DNA from: Candidatus Poribacteria bacterium
GTDB taxonomy: Bacteria > Poribacteria > WGA-4E > PCPOR2b
Assembly (NCBI GenBank): GCA_003635265.1
Contig: PYIZ01000053.1
Coordinates: 62,001 to 126,000, forward strand
Direction of reading: 5' to 3'
DNA: 64,000 nucleotides
In this document: in pieces, positions 47,529-56,680 of the stretch
How positions within the stretch are numbered: position 1 is the stretch's first letter
Layout: each line of letters begins with the position of its first letter
The notes under the pieces: generated by a model
What the model was told of the DNA's origin: nothing
What the model saw: the letters and a program-made list of their open reading frames with translations, nothing else
The model's database searches: none
Position numbers and translations under genes: made by a program

Positions 47529-49910
47529 CTACTGCGCTGGTTTCTTGCTTTGACTTTCCATCAACTCAATCATGTTCATTCGCTTGAGCGCGGCACGAAT
47601 CTGGTCGATTAGTAGAGGATTGGTAATTGCCGACCCAAACTTGTAACGCACTTCATTGTCAACGGCAACCGCAAGCAACCGTCCGTCATAGTAGACGAAA
47701 GCATCGCCTCCAATAATTTTACCAGTTGGAGTTCCAGCTTGCAGTGCTGCTACTTTCCCACCATCGTCGATTTTGAGTTCTTGGATACTGCCTCCCCGAT
47801 AGGTTGGGGTTTCAAAAGCGTTTTGATGAAATTCTGGAGGCAGATTAGGGGCATTGGGATAGCCGCGTGTGGAAATCACATTTATGGTCAAGTAGGTGTG
47901 ACCAACTATGGTCGGGGAGGTGGAACCAACCTCCGGGTAGAGATGCGGAATCGGGGCGTATTCCTGCAGGTCGTCTATGTTTCCAAGAACGATGGGACGT
48001 AGCTCCGTCTGCCCATCGACCTGCACGACTGCCAACCCGCTCTTCGAGTCAACGACGACAACCTTAGCGGGTTGATAATCGCCAATTTTGGCGTGAATCG
48101 TCTCTGCCTCTGTCACATTTGCAGGCACAAGAATATGACCGACTTGACTCAGGATAATCCCCGTGAAAATCTCACCGTCCGCTTTCACCGCCACGTACGA
48201 TTTAAGGGAGGCAAAGAAATCTTTCCAGTACATATCCTGTTTCCGGTCTGCTTCCATGCGTCGCTTGTCTGCTTCTATAATCTGCGAAAATTCGGGTGAA
48301 GATTTACCTAGGATAAGTTCGGCGCGAAGCAGATTAAATTCCTTCGCTTTTTCCGAATTGCCCATCTCGGCGTAAATGGTTGCTTTTCTCTCGTACTTTT
48401 CAAGTAGCAATGCTGGGTCATCAATCTTATCCCATTCAGCAAGAGCTTCGTCGTATTTGAACTGAAACTCAAGGATATACGCACGGCGTTTACGGAGATT
48501 ACTGGTATATTTCGAGGCCGGATATTCTGAGAAAAATGCTTCAACACCTTTTTCAAATTCAGCATCGCGTCTGAGCAAAGAGATGTATGTAAGTTTTTTA
48601 TAAAAAACTTCCTCATATCGGTTACTCTCCAAATAAGTATTAAGGAACTGCTCGCAGAGTTGGAGACCATGTTCCAAGTGCTGTTGAAGCTGTTCCAGTT
48701 GTGCTGCTTGCTCCGCTTCTGTCGCGGTTTCCGGCAGCGGCTCTAGTTGGAAATTCTCTGCCGCTTGAATTTCCTTATACAATGCCTGCTCTGGCCCCAC
48801 CGCTTCTGCCAACTGCATCACCCCCATCGGCACAGCAAAACAGATAAGCGCGAGCAACCCTACTGCTACTGCAATTCTTGTTATCGGACGCCGATTCCGG
48901 TTTTCGGCGAGAACTGTTCGGAGTCGCCCTTCAATTTTTGACTGCCGCGCCATCGCTACCGCTGACCTTGTGGCAGTGTTTATTTTTTTAATATTTCGCA
49001 CAGCATCGAGTAGATGTTGGGCGTAATCAGTTGATTGATACCCCGCGTTGAGTACGTGGTCATCACAGGTACGCTCTACTTCTGTCCGCATTCGACGTGC
49101 CGCAAACCAGACGAGCGGGTTAAACCAGTACACCGCACACGTTATCTGTGCTACTGTCTGCATCAACCAATCCTGCCGCTGGATGTGTGCCAATTCGTGC
49201 AGCAGTACAGCGCGTTGCCGTTCGGGTTCCCATTCGTCCGCATCGGCAGGTAACAGAATCACCGGTCGAAACAACCCCCACACCATCGGCACCGTGACTG
49301 CGTCGCTCTTACGCATACTGACCGCACGCTTCCAATCGGGAGGCACCTGTGAAATTAAACCATTGAAATCGTCGCTACAGGTGGAAACGTGCCAGACGGC
49401 ACCAATTTCCATCAGCAAACGGGCGATAAGAAACAGTGTGCCTGCCGTCCAACACACCGCTATCCAATCAGTCCAATGAAGCGAGGCAAGACCTATCCCC
49501 AACGTGTTTGATTGTCGGGTGGCAATCTCGCTAGTAGTGGCCTCCGGTTGAATGGGTGTCGGCGTAGCCTGCACTGATGACCTAGTAGCTGTTGGTAACG
49601 GGCCTGATGCTATTGGAACAGGGGAGACGGCTGCCTGCCTATTATCTGTCAGCTGGTCTACCTGAAATCGCTCAGGGGTTGCCGGCAGAACACCAACTTC
49701 CCACTGCGGAAGTGTGAGCGAGAAGAACGGTACAGCCAAGCATCCCACCAGTGCCAAACTCCAAACCAAACCGCGCACCGCCGCCGAGTGGCGACGCAGA
49801 ATGAAGCCGAGTAATCCCGCCACGGCGAACATCGCGAAACTTTTCATCGTAGCGTCAATCAAGAGTTTCAACCATATGTTTATTTCGAGAGTTTCAATCA
49901 ACGGTATCAT
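47529..49910 (-). CDS. M56-family (BlaR1-like) membrane metallopeptidase with C-terminal trypsin-like domain
   Basis: 'AVLLHELAHIQRQDWLMQTVAQITCAVYWFNPLVWFAARRMRTEVERTCDDHVLNAG'; extended C-terminal 'ADGEIFTGIILSQVGHILVPANVTEAE...'. Confidence 0.9.
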   Translation of the reverse strand: MIPLIETLEINIWLKLLIDATMKSFAMFAVAGLLGFILRRHSAAVRGLVWSLALVGCLAVPFFSLTLPQWEVGVLPATPERFQVDQLTDNRQAAVSPVPIASGPLPTATRSSVQATPTPIQPEATTSEIATRQSNTLGIGLASLHWTDWIAVCWTAGTLFLIARLLMEIGAVWHVSTCSDDFNGLISQVPPDWKRAVSMRKSDAVTVPMVWGLFRPVILLPADADEWEPERQRAVLLHELAHIQRQDWLMQTVAQITCAVYWFNPLVWFAARRMRTEVERTCDDHVLNAGYQSTDYAQHLLDAVRNIKKINTATRSAVAMARQSKIEGRLRTVLAENRNRRPITRIAVAVGLLALICFAVPMGVMQLAEAVGPEQALYKEIQAAENFQLEPLPETATEAEQAAQLEQLQQHLEHGLQLCEQFLNTYLESNRYEEVFYKKLTYISLLRRDAEFEKGVEAFFSEYPASKYTSNLRKRRAYILEFQFKYDEALAEWDKIDDPALLLEKYERKATIYAEMGNSEKAKEFNLLRAELILGKSSPEFSQIIEADKRRMEADRKQDMYWKDFFASLKSYVAVKADGEIFTGIILSQVGHILVPANVTEAETIHAKIGDYQPAKVVVVDSKSGLAVVQVDGQTELRPIVLGNIDDLQEYAPIPHLYPEVGSTSPTIVGHTYLTINVISTRGYPNAPNLPPEFHQNAFETPTYRGGSIQELKIDDGGKVAALQAGTPTGKIIGGDAFVYYDGRLLAVAVDNEVRYKFGSAITNPLLIDQIRAALKRMNMIELMESQSKKPAQ

Positions 49911-50296
49911 GATGGAGAGCCTCCTTTTTTCGCTTGCTCAATGAGTTGGCTTAAACGGTCAAGTTCCTCATCTGAAACTTCTGCATCGGAAACTAATGCT
50001 GCAACCGTTTTTTCGATCGATTTATCGAAGAAGGTCTGAACAATCTGTTTAAGCGCAGACTGTCCCGCCTGATGGCGCGGTTGCGTCGGACGATAGATAT
50101 AGCGGGTGCCATCCTTTTGGTGAGTGAGATGCCCCTTCTCCTCTAAAATCCGCAGTAAAGCCCGCACTGTCGAATAGCTGGGAGCATCTGGGAGGTTTTG
50201 GAGCACATCGGCAACCGACGCCTGACTATGTTGGTAAATAATGTCCATAATCTGCCGTTCGCGACGGCTCAGTTTTAGGGTGTGAGAATCTTTCAT
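49907..50296 (-). CDS. BlaI/MecI/CopY-family transcriptional regulator
   Basis: 'LSRRERQIMDIIYQHSQASVADVLQNLPDAPSYSTVRALLRILEEKGHLTHQKDGTRYIYRP'; overlaps the M56 gene start (ATGA). Confidence 0.95.
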   Translation of the reverse strand: MKDSHTLKLSRRERQIMDIIYQHSQASVADVLQNLPDAPSYSTVRALLRILEEKGHLTHQKDGTRYIYRPTQPRHQAGQSALKQIVQTFFDKSIEKTVAALVSDAEVSDEELDRLSQLIEQAKKGGSPS

Positions 50297-50383
50297 GCCG
50301 TCCTCTTTTGAGGTGTTGGTTGTAAGTCCGAATCAGATTGAAATTCAGGGCAATCTGCTTGCTAGGCAACCCCATTTTGATAA

Positions 50384-50405
50384 CATGCTAATATTTTAGC
50401 ATGTG
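50384..50405. promoter_or_regulatory. Candidate BlaI-family operator
   Basis: Perfect dyad ACATGCTA-ATATTT-TAGCATGT about 90 bp upstream of the BlaI-family start. Confidence 0.6.
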
Positions 50406-50508
50406 TAAAACGAGGCGTCAAGAGAAAAATGCGAAAAATTTAGCAGAAAAGGAAAAGAGGAATTTGGAGGGGACAAAGGCGACTGATTGAGGGATCAACT
50501 ATCACCTA

Positions 50509-50640
50509 TAGGACTTACGCAAAAAGTAGTAGGCATACTCCGTATGCCGTAACCAGAAACACCTGCCACGTCCCGATTGCATCGGGGCTTGCGCGCTCGT
50601 TTCCAGTGTTGGTTTTGAGCGTTCAGCTGCGTAAGTCCTA
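50509..50640. mobile_element. 132-bp MITE-like element with 12-bp perfect TIRs
   Basis: TAGGACTTACGC...GCGTAAGTCCTA, flanked by ACCTA (50504-50508 and 50641-50645); contains GGCATACTCCGTATGCC and TCCCGATTGCATCGGGG. Confidence 0.8.
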
Positions 50641-50642
50641 AC

Positions 50643-51944
50643 CTATTTCTTCTGATCTGCGATTAAATCCGCATTGTGTTGCACATTCCGTAGCCCTAGT
50701 TCACCACACAGCACATAGAGCCTGTCCCCCGAAACCGCAACGTCCAAGGCGGGACCGGGAAGGGTTTCGAGGTGATCGCGCTTCCAAAATTCGACTTCAC
50801 CATCCCATTTCAGTCCATAAACGCCTTTCGTTCCTGCTGCCACGTACACTCCGAAATATCCATAGGCGTCTATCCCATAAAGGTGACCAAAGCGGTCAGA
50901 AGCTGTACGGTTATTCCTAAGTCTCCATGAGATCCACTTATGGCTTGTAGACAGCGAGACCACCGCGTTTGCTGTAGCTATAAAGACAACTCCCTGATCC
51001 AACGGTGTGAGCCTCTCAAATTCACGGCGTTCTTGAGGATTGGCATGCCGGTACTGCTTGATTATAGCCTCTGTTTTCCCCGTTTCCCAATCTTCGCGTG
51101 AACCCATCACAAATTTCATATCAATAACATCGCCCGGAACCGCACCCGGAGTTAGCTGTCCATCAGGATGTTCGACGGTTTTTAACCAGAGTCCGCTCGC
51201 AGTCCCCGGTCCTCGCTCAAAGTCTTGATACTCCACCAGTTCATCACCAGCGACAAACACCTGATGACGGTAAAGGCCCATCTCTACAACGGCTGCACCG
51301 GCTAAGGGATCCAAAACCCGTTCAATTCGGGGTGAATGCGGTTCTGCTACGTCGAACACCGCAGCGATACCCGCACGGCTCGGAATAATAGCACGGGGTG
51401 GGTTTGGACTCTCACCTTCCCCTTGTAGCGTCAAGACCAGTTTATTGTCCTCACACCCGATATCGGTTCCAATCGGGTCTTTGAGTGGGTTTGGCAGGTT
51501 GAGTTTAGCCAATTCGTCCGCAAGTCTCAGATGTTCGATCTGTTTCGGTTGGGTTGGATCACCGACATCCACAACCTGTAAGCCTTCCGTATTGACGATG
51601 TAGACGACATTAGCCGTTGAATGCAGAGCAAGAGCGGTATCGTAACCGGAGAGCGGGAGTGATGACAGCAAACGCAGCTTGCCATTATCGTTCTCTTCCG
51701 CTATCAAAAGTAGCTTGTAACTGGCGATATAGACACGGTCCTCCTGAACAACGATATCAGAAGGACCGGCAATCGCTTCAGTCAGTGATAGCTGGTCAAG
51801 GATTTGCCCTATAGCACCTCTGTCGGACAACTGAATCACGGTTAAAGTTCCCGGCGCAATCGCGCGTTCAACCTGAAGCGCGGCTGGACTACAACCGACG
51901 ATCATAAAGAAGATGACTAAAAACCGAAAAGATTGGCACTTCAT
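50643..51944 (-). CDS. Putative lipoprotein with beta-propeller-like repeats
   Basis: 433 aa; 'FLVIFFMIVGCSPAAL' lipobox; repeated 'VYIVNTEGLQVVDVGDPTQPKQIEHL', 'AAVFDVAEPHSPRIERVL'. Confidence 0.65.
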   Translation of the reverse strand: MKCQSFRFLVIFFMIVGCSPAALQVERAIAPGTLTVIQLSDRGAIGQILDQLSLTEAIAGPSDIVVQEDRVYIASYKLLLIAEENDNGKLRLLSSLPLSGYDTALALHSTANVVYIVNTEGLQVVDVGDPTQPKQIEHLRLADELAKLNLPNPLKDPIGTDIGCEDNKLVLTLQGEGESPNPPRAIIPSRAGIAAVFDVAEPHSPRIERVLDPLAGAAVVEMGLYRHQVFVAGDELVEYQDFERGPGTASGLWLKTVEHPDGQLTPGAVPGDVIDMKFVMGSREDWETGKTEAIIKQYRHANPQERREFERLTPLDQGVVFIATANAVVSLSTSHKWISWRLRNNRTASDRFGHLYGIDAYGYFGVYVAAGTKGVYGLKWDGEVEFWKRDHLETLPGPALDVAVSGDRLYVLCGELGLRNVQHNADLIADQKK

Positions 51945-51956
51945 CGGATTGTCCTC

Positions 51957-53204
51957 CTAAAATTCTGACACATAGATTCGTCGTTCAATTACATTGTTCA
52001 GTGTAATCTGGAGTTTCCAATAGGCGTTTGCCAAGCTTGGTCCCGCGAGTTTCTCCATGTCGTGTGGGTTCTCAAAAGCCTGAATCCATTTGCCTCCCGT
52101 CTGCGATGCTAGCAGGGGCCCCACCTCTGTATCCGCGCCGTGAATATCGAGAACAACCCCAAGTGCATGGCACCTTTCAATAACAGATAGAGGGGAATAG
52201 CCGCCGCATATCGGAATGTCGTTACCGAAGACGATAAGCCGACGCTGGGCATCTGGACGGAACGCGCACCGTTCCAGCGCGTACTGAATCGCGTTCAGTT
52301 GAATATCCATAGAGAATCGAAATTGGACACGGGCCATCACCTCAAGAGCTTTATCAAAATGGCCGCTTAACGGAAAGTATCTGATGTATTGAGGTCCTTC
52401 ACAGTATTCAATATCGGATGTGATAATACCTACCCGATAATCTTTGGCTGACGCTCGGTATCGCTGAATCTCACGTTTAGCAAATGCAACGACATCGTTG
52501 ATGTACGGATGCATTTCATCCCTACAAGAGATGATAAATACAACATCAATCAGATTTGAGCGGTTACGCTCCAACCTTGGAGGCTGAATCCGACCCGAGT
52601 CGATCGGGTCTACACGGTCGATTGCTCGCGTCGGTTTCTCCTTATCCATTGGAGACTGAAGGGCCCCGGTATGATTGGAGAAAGTGCTTTGGGAATTGAT
52701 TGCTGCTCCACCCGATACAAGACGAATCTCAATACCTGTGCCAGTACTATTTCCTAACCCTCCTTCACCGGCGTTACCACCCATCCCTCCGAAGCCTTCA
52801 GCGTTTGCCATACTTGCCGTCAGTAGGGAGTTATCGGAGGAGGACTGAAAGGGTTTTGGGGTAGAGCGAATCGCAGGTTGTCCAGAATCCTGATGTAATC
52901 GGGGAGGTACTCCCTGAGATCCAACATCTGATAGTGCTTTTGGAGAGCGAATCGGGTTGAGGGGTTTGTGCGATATTGATGTGCGTTTCAACGCTGGCTG
53001 CTTGATCGCTAAAAGGGTGACAGTGAATCCTTCCTCTACTTGAATGACAGCAGGCGATCTTAACGCAAAAAACGTGAAAACAAGTGACAGATGCACCGCG
53101 AAGGACAAAATAACGCAAAACAGAAGGAGGTGGTTTTGGATTAGCTTTTGCCGAGATTGTGATGCCGCAGTTACGGGCGCCATGCTTTTCATTGGGACCT
53201 CCAT
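51957..53204 (-). CDS. Single-TM protein with degenerate VWA-like domain
   Basis: TM 'LLLFCVILSFAVHLSLVFTFFAL'; VWA-like 'NLIDVVFIISCRDEMHPYINDVVAFAKREIQRY...YRVGIITSD...RRLIVFGNDIPICGGYSPLSVIERCHALGVVLDIHG'. Confidence 0.6.
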   Translation of the reverse strand: MEVPMKSMAPVTAASQSRQKLIQNHLLLFCVILSFAVHLSLVFTFFALRSPAVIQVEEGFTVTLLAIKQPALKRTSISHKPLNPIRSPKALSDVGSQGVPPRLHQDSGQPAIRSTPKPFQSSSDNSLLTASMANAEGFGGMGGNAGEGGLGNSTGTGIEIRLVSGGAAINSQSTFSNHTGALQSPMDKEKPTRAIDRVDPIDSGRIQPPRLERNRSNLIDVVFIISCRDEMHPYINDVVAFAKREIQRYRASAKDYRVGIITSDIEYCEGPQYIRYFPLSGHFDKALEVMARVQFRFSMDIQLNAIQYALERCAFRPDAQRRLIVFGNDIPICGGYSPLSVIERCHALGVVLDIHGADTEVGPLLASQTGGKWIQAFENPHDMEKLAGPSLANAYWKLQITLNNVIERRIYVSEF

Positions 53205-53642
53205 TGTATGGGGCTAATGGTTTATCTGCATGGATTCACTGAAAGGTGTGCATAAATGGATACGAAGTGTAAAAAAAAGATACACCGCTATGTAACTATG
53301 TAAGGCATCATGCCTCCAGCCTAATAGTGCGTTGCACTGCTCGGCAGCTGCCTCGTTTGCTCGTCCGTGTACCCTACGCAATCTGCTGAATCTGTGATTG
53401 GAATCCCGATTGTATGATATCGGCGCAATAATTATGCCCTCCTTTATTTTTACTGTGTAACTCATCTTAAATTGTGTGATTGGCAGGGTAAGATAATTTG
53501 AAAGGTATCATATCGGCGGCTGAGACTGGTGTCAAAGGAGATTTATATCCAATCGGCAAAATACACTTTACAACACAAGCTGATAGGGATATAATACCGT
53601 TTATAGTTAAAATTCGTACAATTCTTGAAGGAAAGGAAAACG

Positions 53643-54800
53643 ATGGAAGGAGCTCACTCAGGTGCGGTATCAAAAGCAAGGCACCCCATAAAAATTGAAA
53701 CAGTGGAGCCAATTCTGATTAAACCAACGACCCGCGGATACGCATTTCTGATTGTCAGAATTCGGACGGATCAAGGGATTGACGGTATCGGAGAATGTCA
53801 CGCCTCTGGGGAGGCACGGTCATTGGCGATTCGAGACTTTGTGGATTCAATGTCAGGAGAACTCGAAGGCACCAATCCGCTGGAGATTGAAGCCTTCCTA
53901 AACGGAGCCGCTCAGGGGGGTTCGGGTTGGGAGTGGTTCGCGGCGGTCAGCGCCATCGAAATTGCGATGTGGGATATTTTGGGACAGGTGGCAGGGCTTC
54001 CCATCTACATGCTGCTTGGTGGACGCGTCCGGGAGCGGATCCCGCTCTATGCGAATCATGGGGTTTTCGCGGATTCCAAGACTGTCGAAGAACGGGTCGA
54101 GCGGGCGGTAAGCACGAAAGAGATGGGTTTTGATATGTTCAAGTGGGATCCGTTCGGATACTATGGGATTCAAGGTGCGCCGGAAACGGCGCAGCTAGAC
54201 GGAGCCATCAAAGAGGTGGAAGCGATGCGGAACGCGCTGGGCGCAGACTTCAACATGGCGATTGATGCACACGCAAGGTTTAGCCTCGAAGGCGCGCTGA
54301 TGACTGTCAAGGCACTGGAGCCATTAAATCCCTTCTTCTTTGAAGAACCGACTAATCCGCCGGATCAGCCCAACCTCATCAAGCAGGTCGTGGATTCGAC
54401 TGCGATACCTATTGCCACAGGAGAACTACTCTCCGAACGGCAGAGCGCAGAAAAAGTCCTCGCTCACAGCGGCATCCAGTTTCTTCAGTCAGAAGTCGGC
54501 AATAATGGTGGCATTCTTGAGACATTTAAGGTCGCCGCAATGGCTGAAGCCCACGATGTCAAGATGGCACCACACAACTGGTGTGGTCCCGTACTTGCGC
54601 GGGCAACGGCTCACGTCTGCACGACGATACCGAATCTGGTCTATATGGAGTATGCCGGCACTGCGCCGGAAGCAGCGTGGGAACATGACCTAATTGATCC
54701 GCCTCTCCAGATTGAGAACGGTGAACTTATCCCATCGGATCTGCCCGGTCTGGGATCAAAGCTGAATGAAGATATAGTTGCTGCTCGCCGTATAGATTGA
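53643..54800 (+). CDS. Mandelate racemase/galactonate dehydratase-like enzyme (enolase superfamily)
   Basis: 'AAVSAIEIAMWDILGQVAGLPIYMLLGGRVRERIPLYANHG', 'MFKWDPFGYYG', 'FFEEPTNPPDQP', 'PIATGELLSERQ'. Confidence 0.93.
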   Translation: MEGAHSGAVSKARHPIKIETVEPILIKPTTRGYAFLIVRIRTDQGIDGIGECHASGEARSLAIRDFVDSMSGELEGTNPLEIEAFLNGAAQGGSGWEWFAAVSAIEIAMWDILGQVAGLPIYMLLGGRVRERIPLYANHGVFADSKTVEERVERAVSTKEMGFDMFKWDPFGYYGIQGAPETAQLDGAIKEVEAMRNALGADFNMAIDAHARFSLEGALMTVKALEPLNPFFFEEPTNPPDQPNLIKQVVDSTAIPIATGELLSERQSAEKVLAHSGIQFLQSEVGNNGGILETFKVAAMAEAHDVKMAPHNWCGPVLARATAHVCTTIPNLVYMEYAGTAPEAAWEHDLIDPPLQIENGELIPSDLPGLGSKLNEDIVAARRID

Positions 54801-54830
54801 ACGCCCAAAGACATATTGGAAGGTAATGTG

Positions 54831-55112
54831 ATGCCGCAGTTACGCCAAAAAATTCTCGTGCTTTATCTGCACACGCCCGATTTGAACAGCAATGTTGTCG
54901 CTTGGTCAATGTATGATGGAACAGGCAGCACGACTCCCACGACGGGCGATAGCGACAAGCCACCCTATAATTCCGTTGTTGAAGCAATGCAACACGGCTG
55001 GCGCGTGGTTCAATTCCCGCAACAATTCCCCGCCTATCCGGGCATGGAATACAGCACTTCATATCTCAGATTTGAATACATTCTCGAAAAAATGGAGGAA
55101 ATTGATGATTGA
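54831..55112 (+). CDS. Small uncharacterised protein coupled to a PhyH gene
   Basis: 'MPQLRQKILVLYLHTPDLNSNVVAWSMYDGTG...YNSVVEAMQHGWRVVQFPQQFPAYPGMEYSTSYLRFEYILEKM'; overlaps the next ATG at 55105. Confidence 0.65.
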   Translation: MPQLRQKILVLYLHTPDLNSNVVAWSMYDGTGSTTPTTGDSDKPPYNSVVEAMQHGWRVVQFPQQFPAYPGMEYSTSYLRFEYILEKMEEIDD

Positions 55113-55923
55113 CAAGAAGTATTTGCTCGATTCCAAACAGATGGCGAATTTCGTGGCTGATGGATACCTTCGATTCGATGAATTGATTCCAACGGCACTG
55201 AACGAAGCTGTCCACGCCGAGATGGAAGATCACGGTATCGGACGTGGGACTGCCGGCACCCCCTTGAGTGAAGTTTGGTCCGAATCTTCGCCCATCGGAT
55301 CTGTCTTTCGGCTTCCGGAAGTTCAAGGCATGATTCATAGCCTTGTCGGCCCCGACCCGCTCTACGACCACCACGCCGTCCACACCGTTCAGGCGGCTAA
55401 CGAAAGAGGACAACACTGGCATGCAGATGCGATTATCGACACCCGCATGCACTTCGACATTCAGTTCTTCTATTTTGCACACGACACGCCCCGTGAGATG
55501 GGTGGCACGATGATCTTACCCGGCAGCCACTATCGCCGTATCTGTGAATCGGACGTCGCTCGATATCACAACTTCCTAGAGCAGCTGCCGATTGTGTGCA
55601 AAGCTGGTACAGTCTTCGTGGTCCATCACGGTATTTGGCACTGTGCCCAACCCAATCTGACCGACCGCATGCGATATATGTTTAAGCTGAGGCTGAATCC
55701 TACGGTGCGGCAGATGTGTCTTTGGAATATCGACGATCTTGATGATCCGTCAATCCCCGGTATTCTGAGCAAGAATCACAAGTGGTACGGCAATGATGTC
55801 CGTCTTGAGATCGTCAACCGAATTAAGTTCTGGCGATTCTTAATCGGGGATGACAAGTTCGATGTAGGATACTGGATGGGACGGTTAGAGAATCTCCCCG
55901 AAAATGTGCTTGAAGCGGCGTAA
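55105..55923 (+). CDS. Phytanoyl-CoA dioxygenase family protein (1)
   Basis: 'GQHWHADAIIDTRMHFDIQFFYF', 'MILPGSHYRR', 'VHHGIWHCAQPNLTDRMRYMFKLRL'; start at overlap with previous ORF. Confidence 0.92.
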   Translation: MIDKKYLLDSKQMANFVADGYLRFDELIPTALNEAVHAEMEDHGIGRGTAGTPLSEVWSESSPIGSVFRLPEVQGMIHSLVGPDPLYDHHAVHTVQAANERGQHWHADAIIDTRMHFDIQFFYFAHDTPREMGGTMILPGSHYRRICESDVARYHNFLEQLPIVCKAGTVFVVHHGIWHCAQPNLTDRMRYMFKLRLNPTVRQMCLWNIDDLDDPSIPGILSKNHKWYGNDVRLEIVNRIKFWRFLIGDDKFDVGYWMGRLENLPENVLEAA

Positions 55924-56101
55924 TGCGTGCAAATCTTGCGCGCACTCGTAAATTTTGCGTGGTAAATGGCGCGTGCTCAGGTGCATTTTAGGGTTTTTTC
56001 CCTTGTGTTTCTGGACTTTCCTGGCTTGTGTGCTGGTTGGTACAATTCTTGCCATGCTGTAATCGTCTAAGAATATAACTTGGAAAGTAGGCGATAACAC
56101 C

Positions 56102-56680
56102 ATGGCACGAGAGTTAAGACGCAAGAGTATCCATCTTTTGGGGTTGGCCTTTCCTATCCTATACGTTTTCACAACGCGGCACACAGCCATAATCGCTGTC
56201 GGTGTCCTCCTGGCTGTCGTACTTGGGAGTGAACTACTCAAGGCACTTCTGCCAGCTTTTCGGGGCATATTCAACCGTATCTTTTCCCCGATGCTGCGTT
56301 CCCAAGAACGTAAAGGCGGGCTCACCGGTGCCACATACTACCTTATCGGATCCTTCCTCTGCATACTTCTCTTTGACAAAACGCTGGCAATCGTTTGTCT
56401 CTGCTTTCTCACCTTGGGGGACCTCTTCGCAGCGTTAATCGGGAAGCAGTGGGGACGGATTAAACTCTTTTCCCGAAAAAGTCTAGAGGGCAGCCTCGCC
56501 TGTTTTATCGTGTGCACAGCGGTTGCGCTGCTGATAGGGCTTCACCCAATCGTTGCAATCGTCGGGGCACTCGTTGCAACATTGATCGAACTCTTGCCCA
56601 CCGGAGTCGATGATAACGTAACGATCCCGTTAATTTCGGGTTTGGCGATGCACCTACTGCTTAACAACTGGCATTTCTAG
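56102..56680 (+). CDS. Phosphatidate cytidylyltransferase/dolichol kinase-like membrane protein
   Basis: 'RRKSIHLLGLAFPILYVF'; 'LTLGDLFAALIGKQWGRIKLFSRKSLEGSLACFIVC'; multiple TM segments; 'LIELLPTGVDDNVTIPLISG'. Confidence 0.85.
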   Translation: MARELRRKSIHLLGLAFPILYVFTTRHTAIIAVGVLLAVVLGSELLKALLPAFRGIFNRIFSPMLRSQERKGGLTGATYYLIGSFLCILLFDKTLAIVCLCFLTLGDLFAALIGKQWGRIKLFSRKSLEGSLACFIVCTAVALLIGLHPIVAIVGALVATLIELLPTGVDDNVTIPLISGLAMHLLLNNWHF

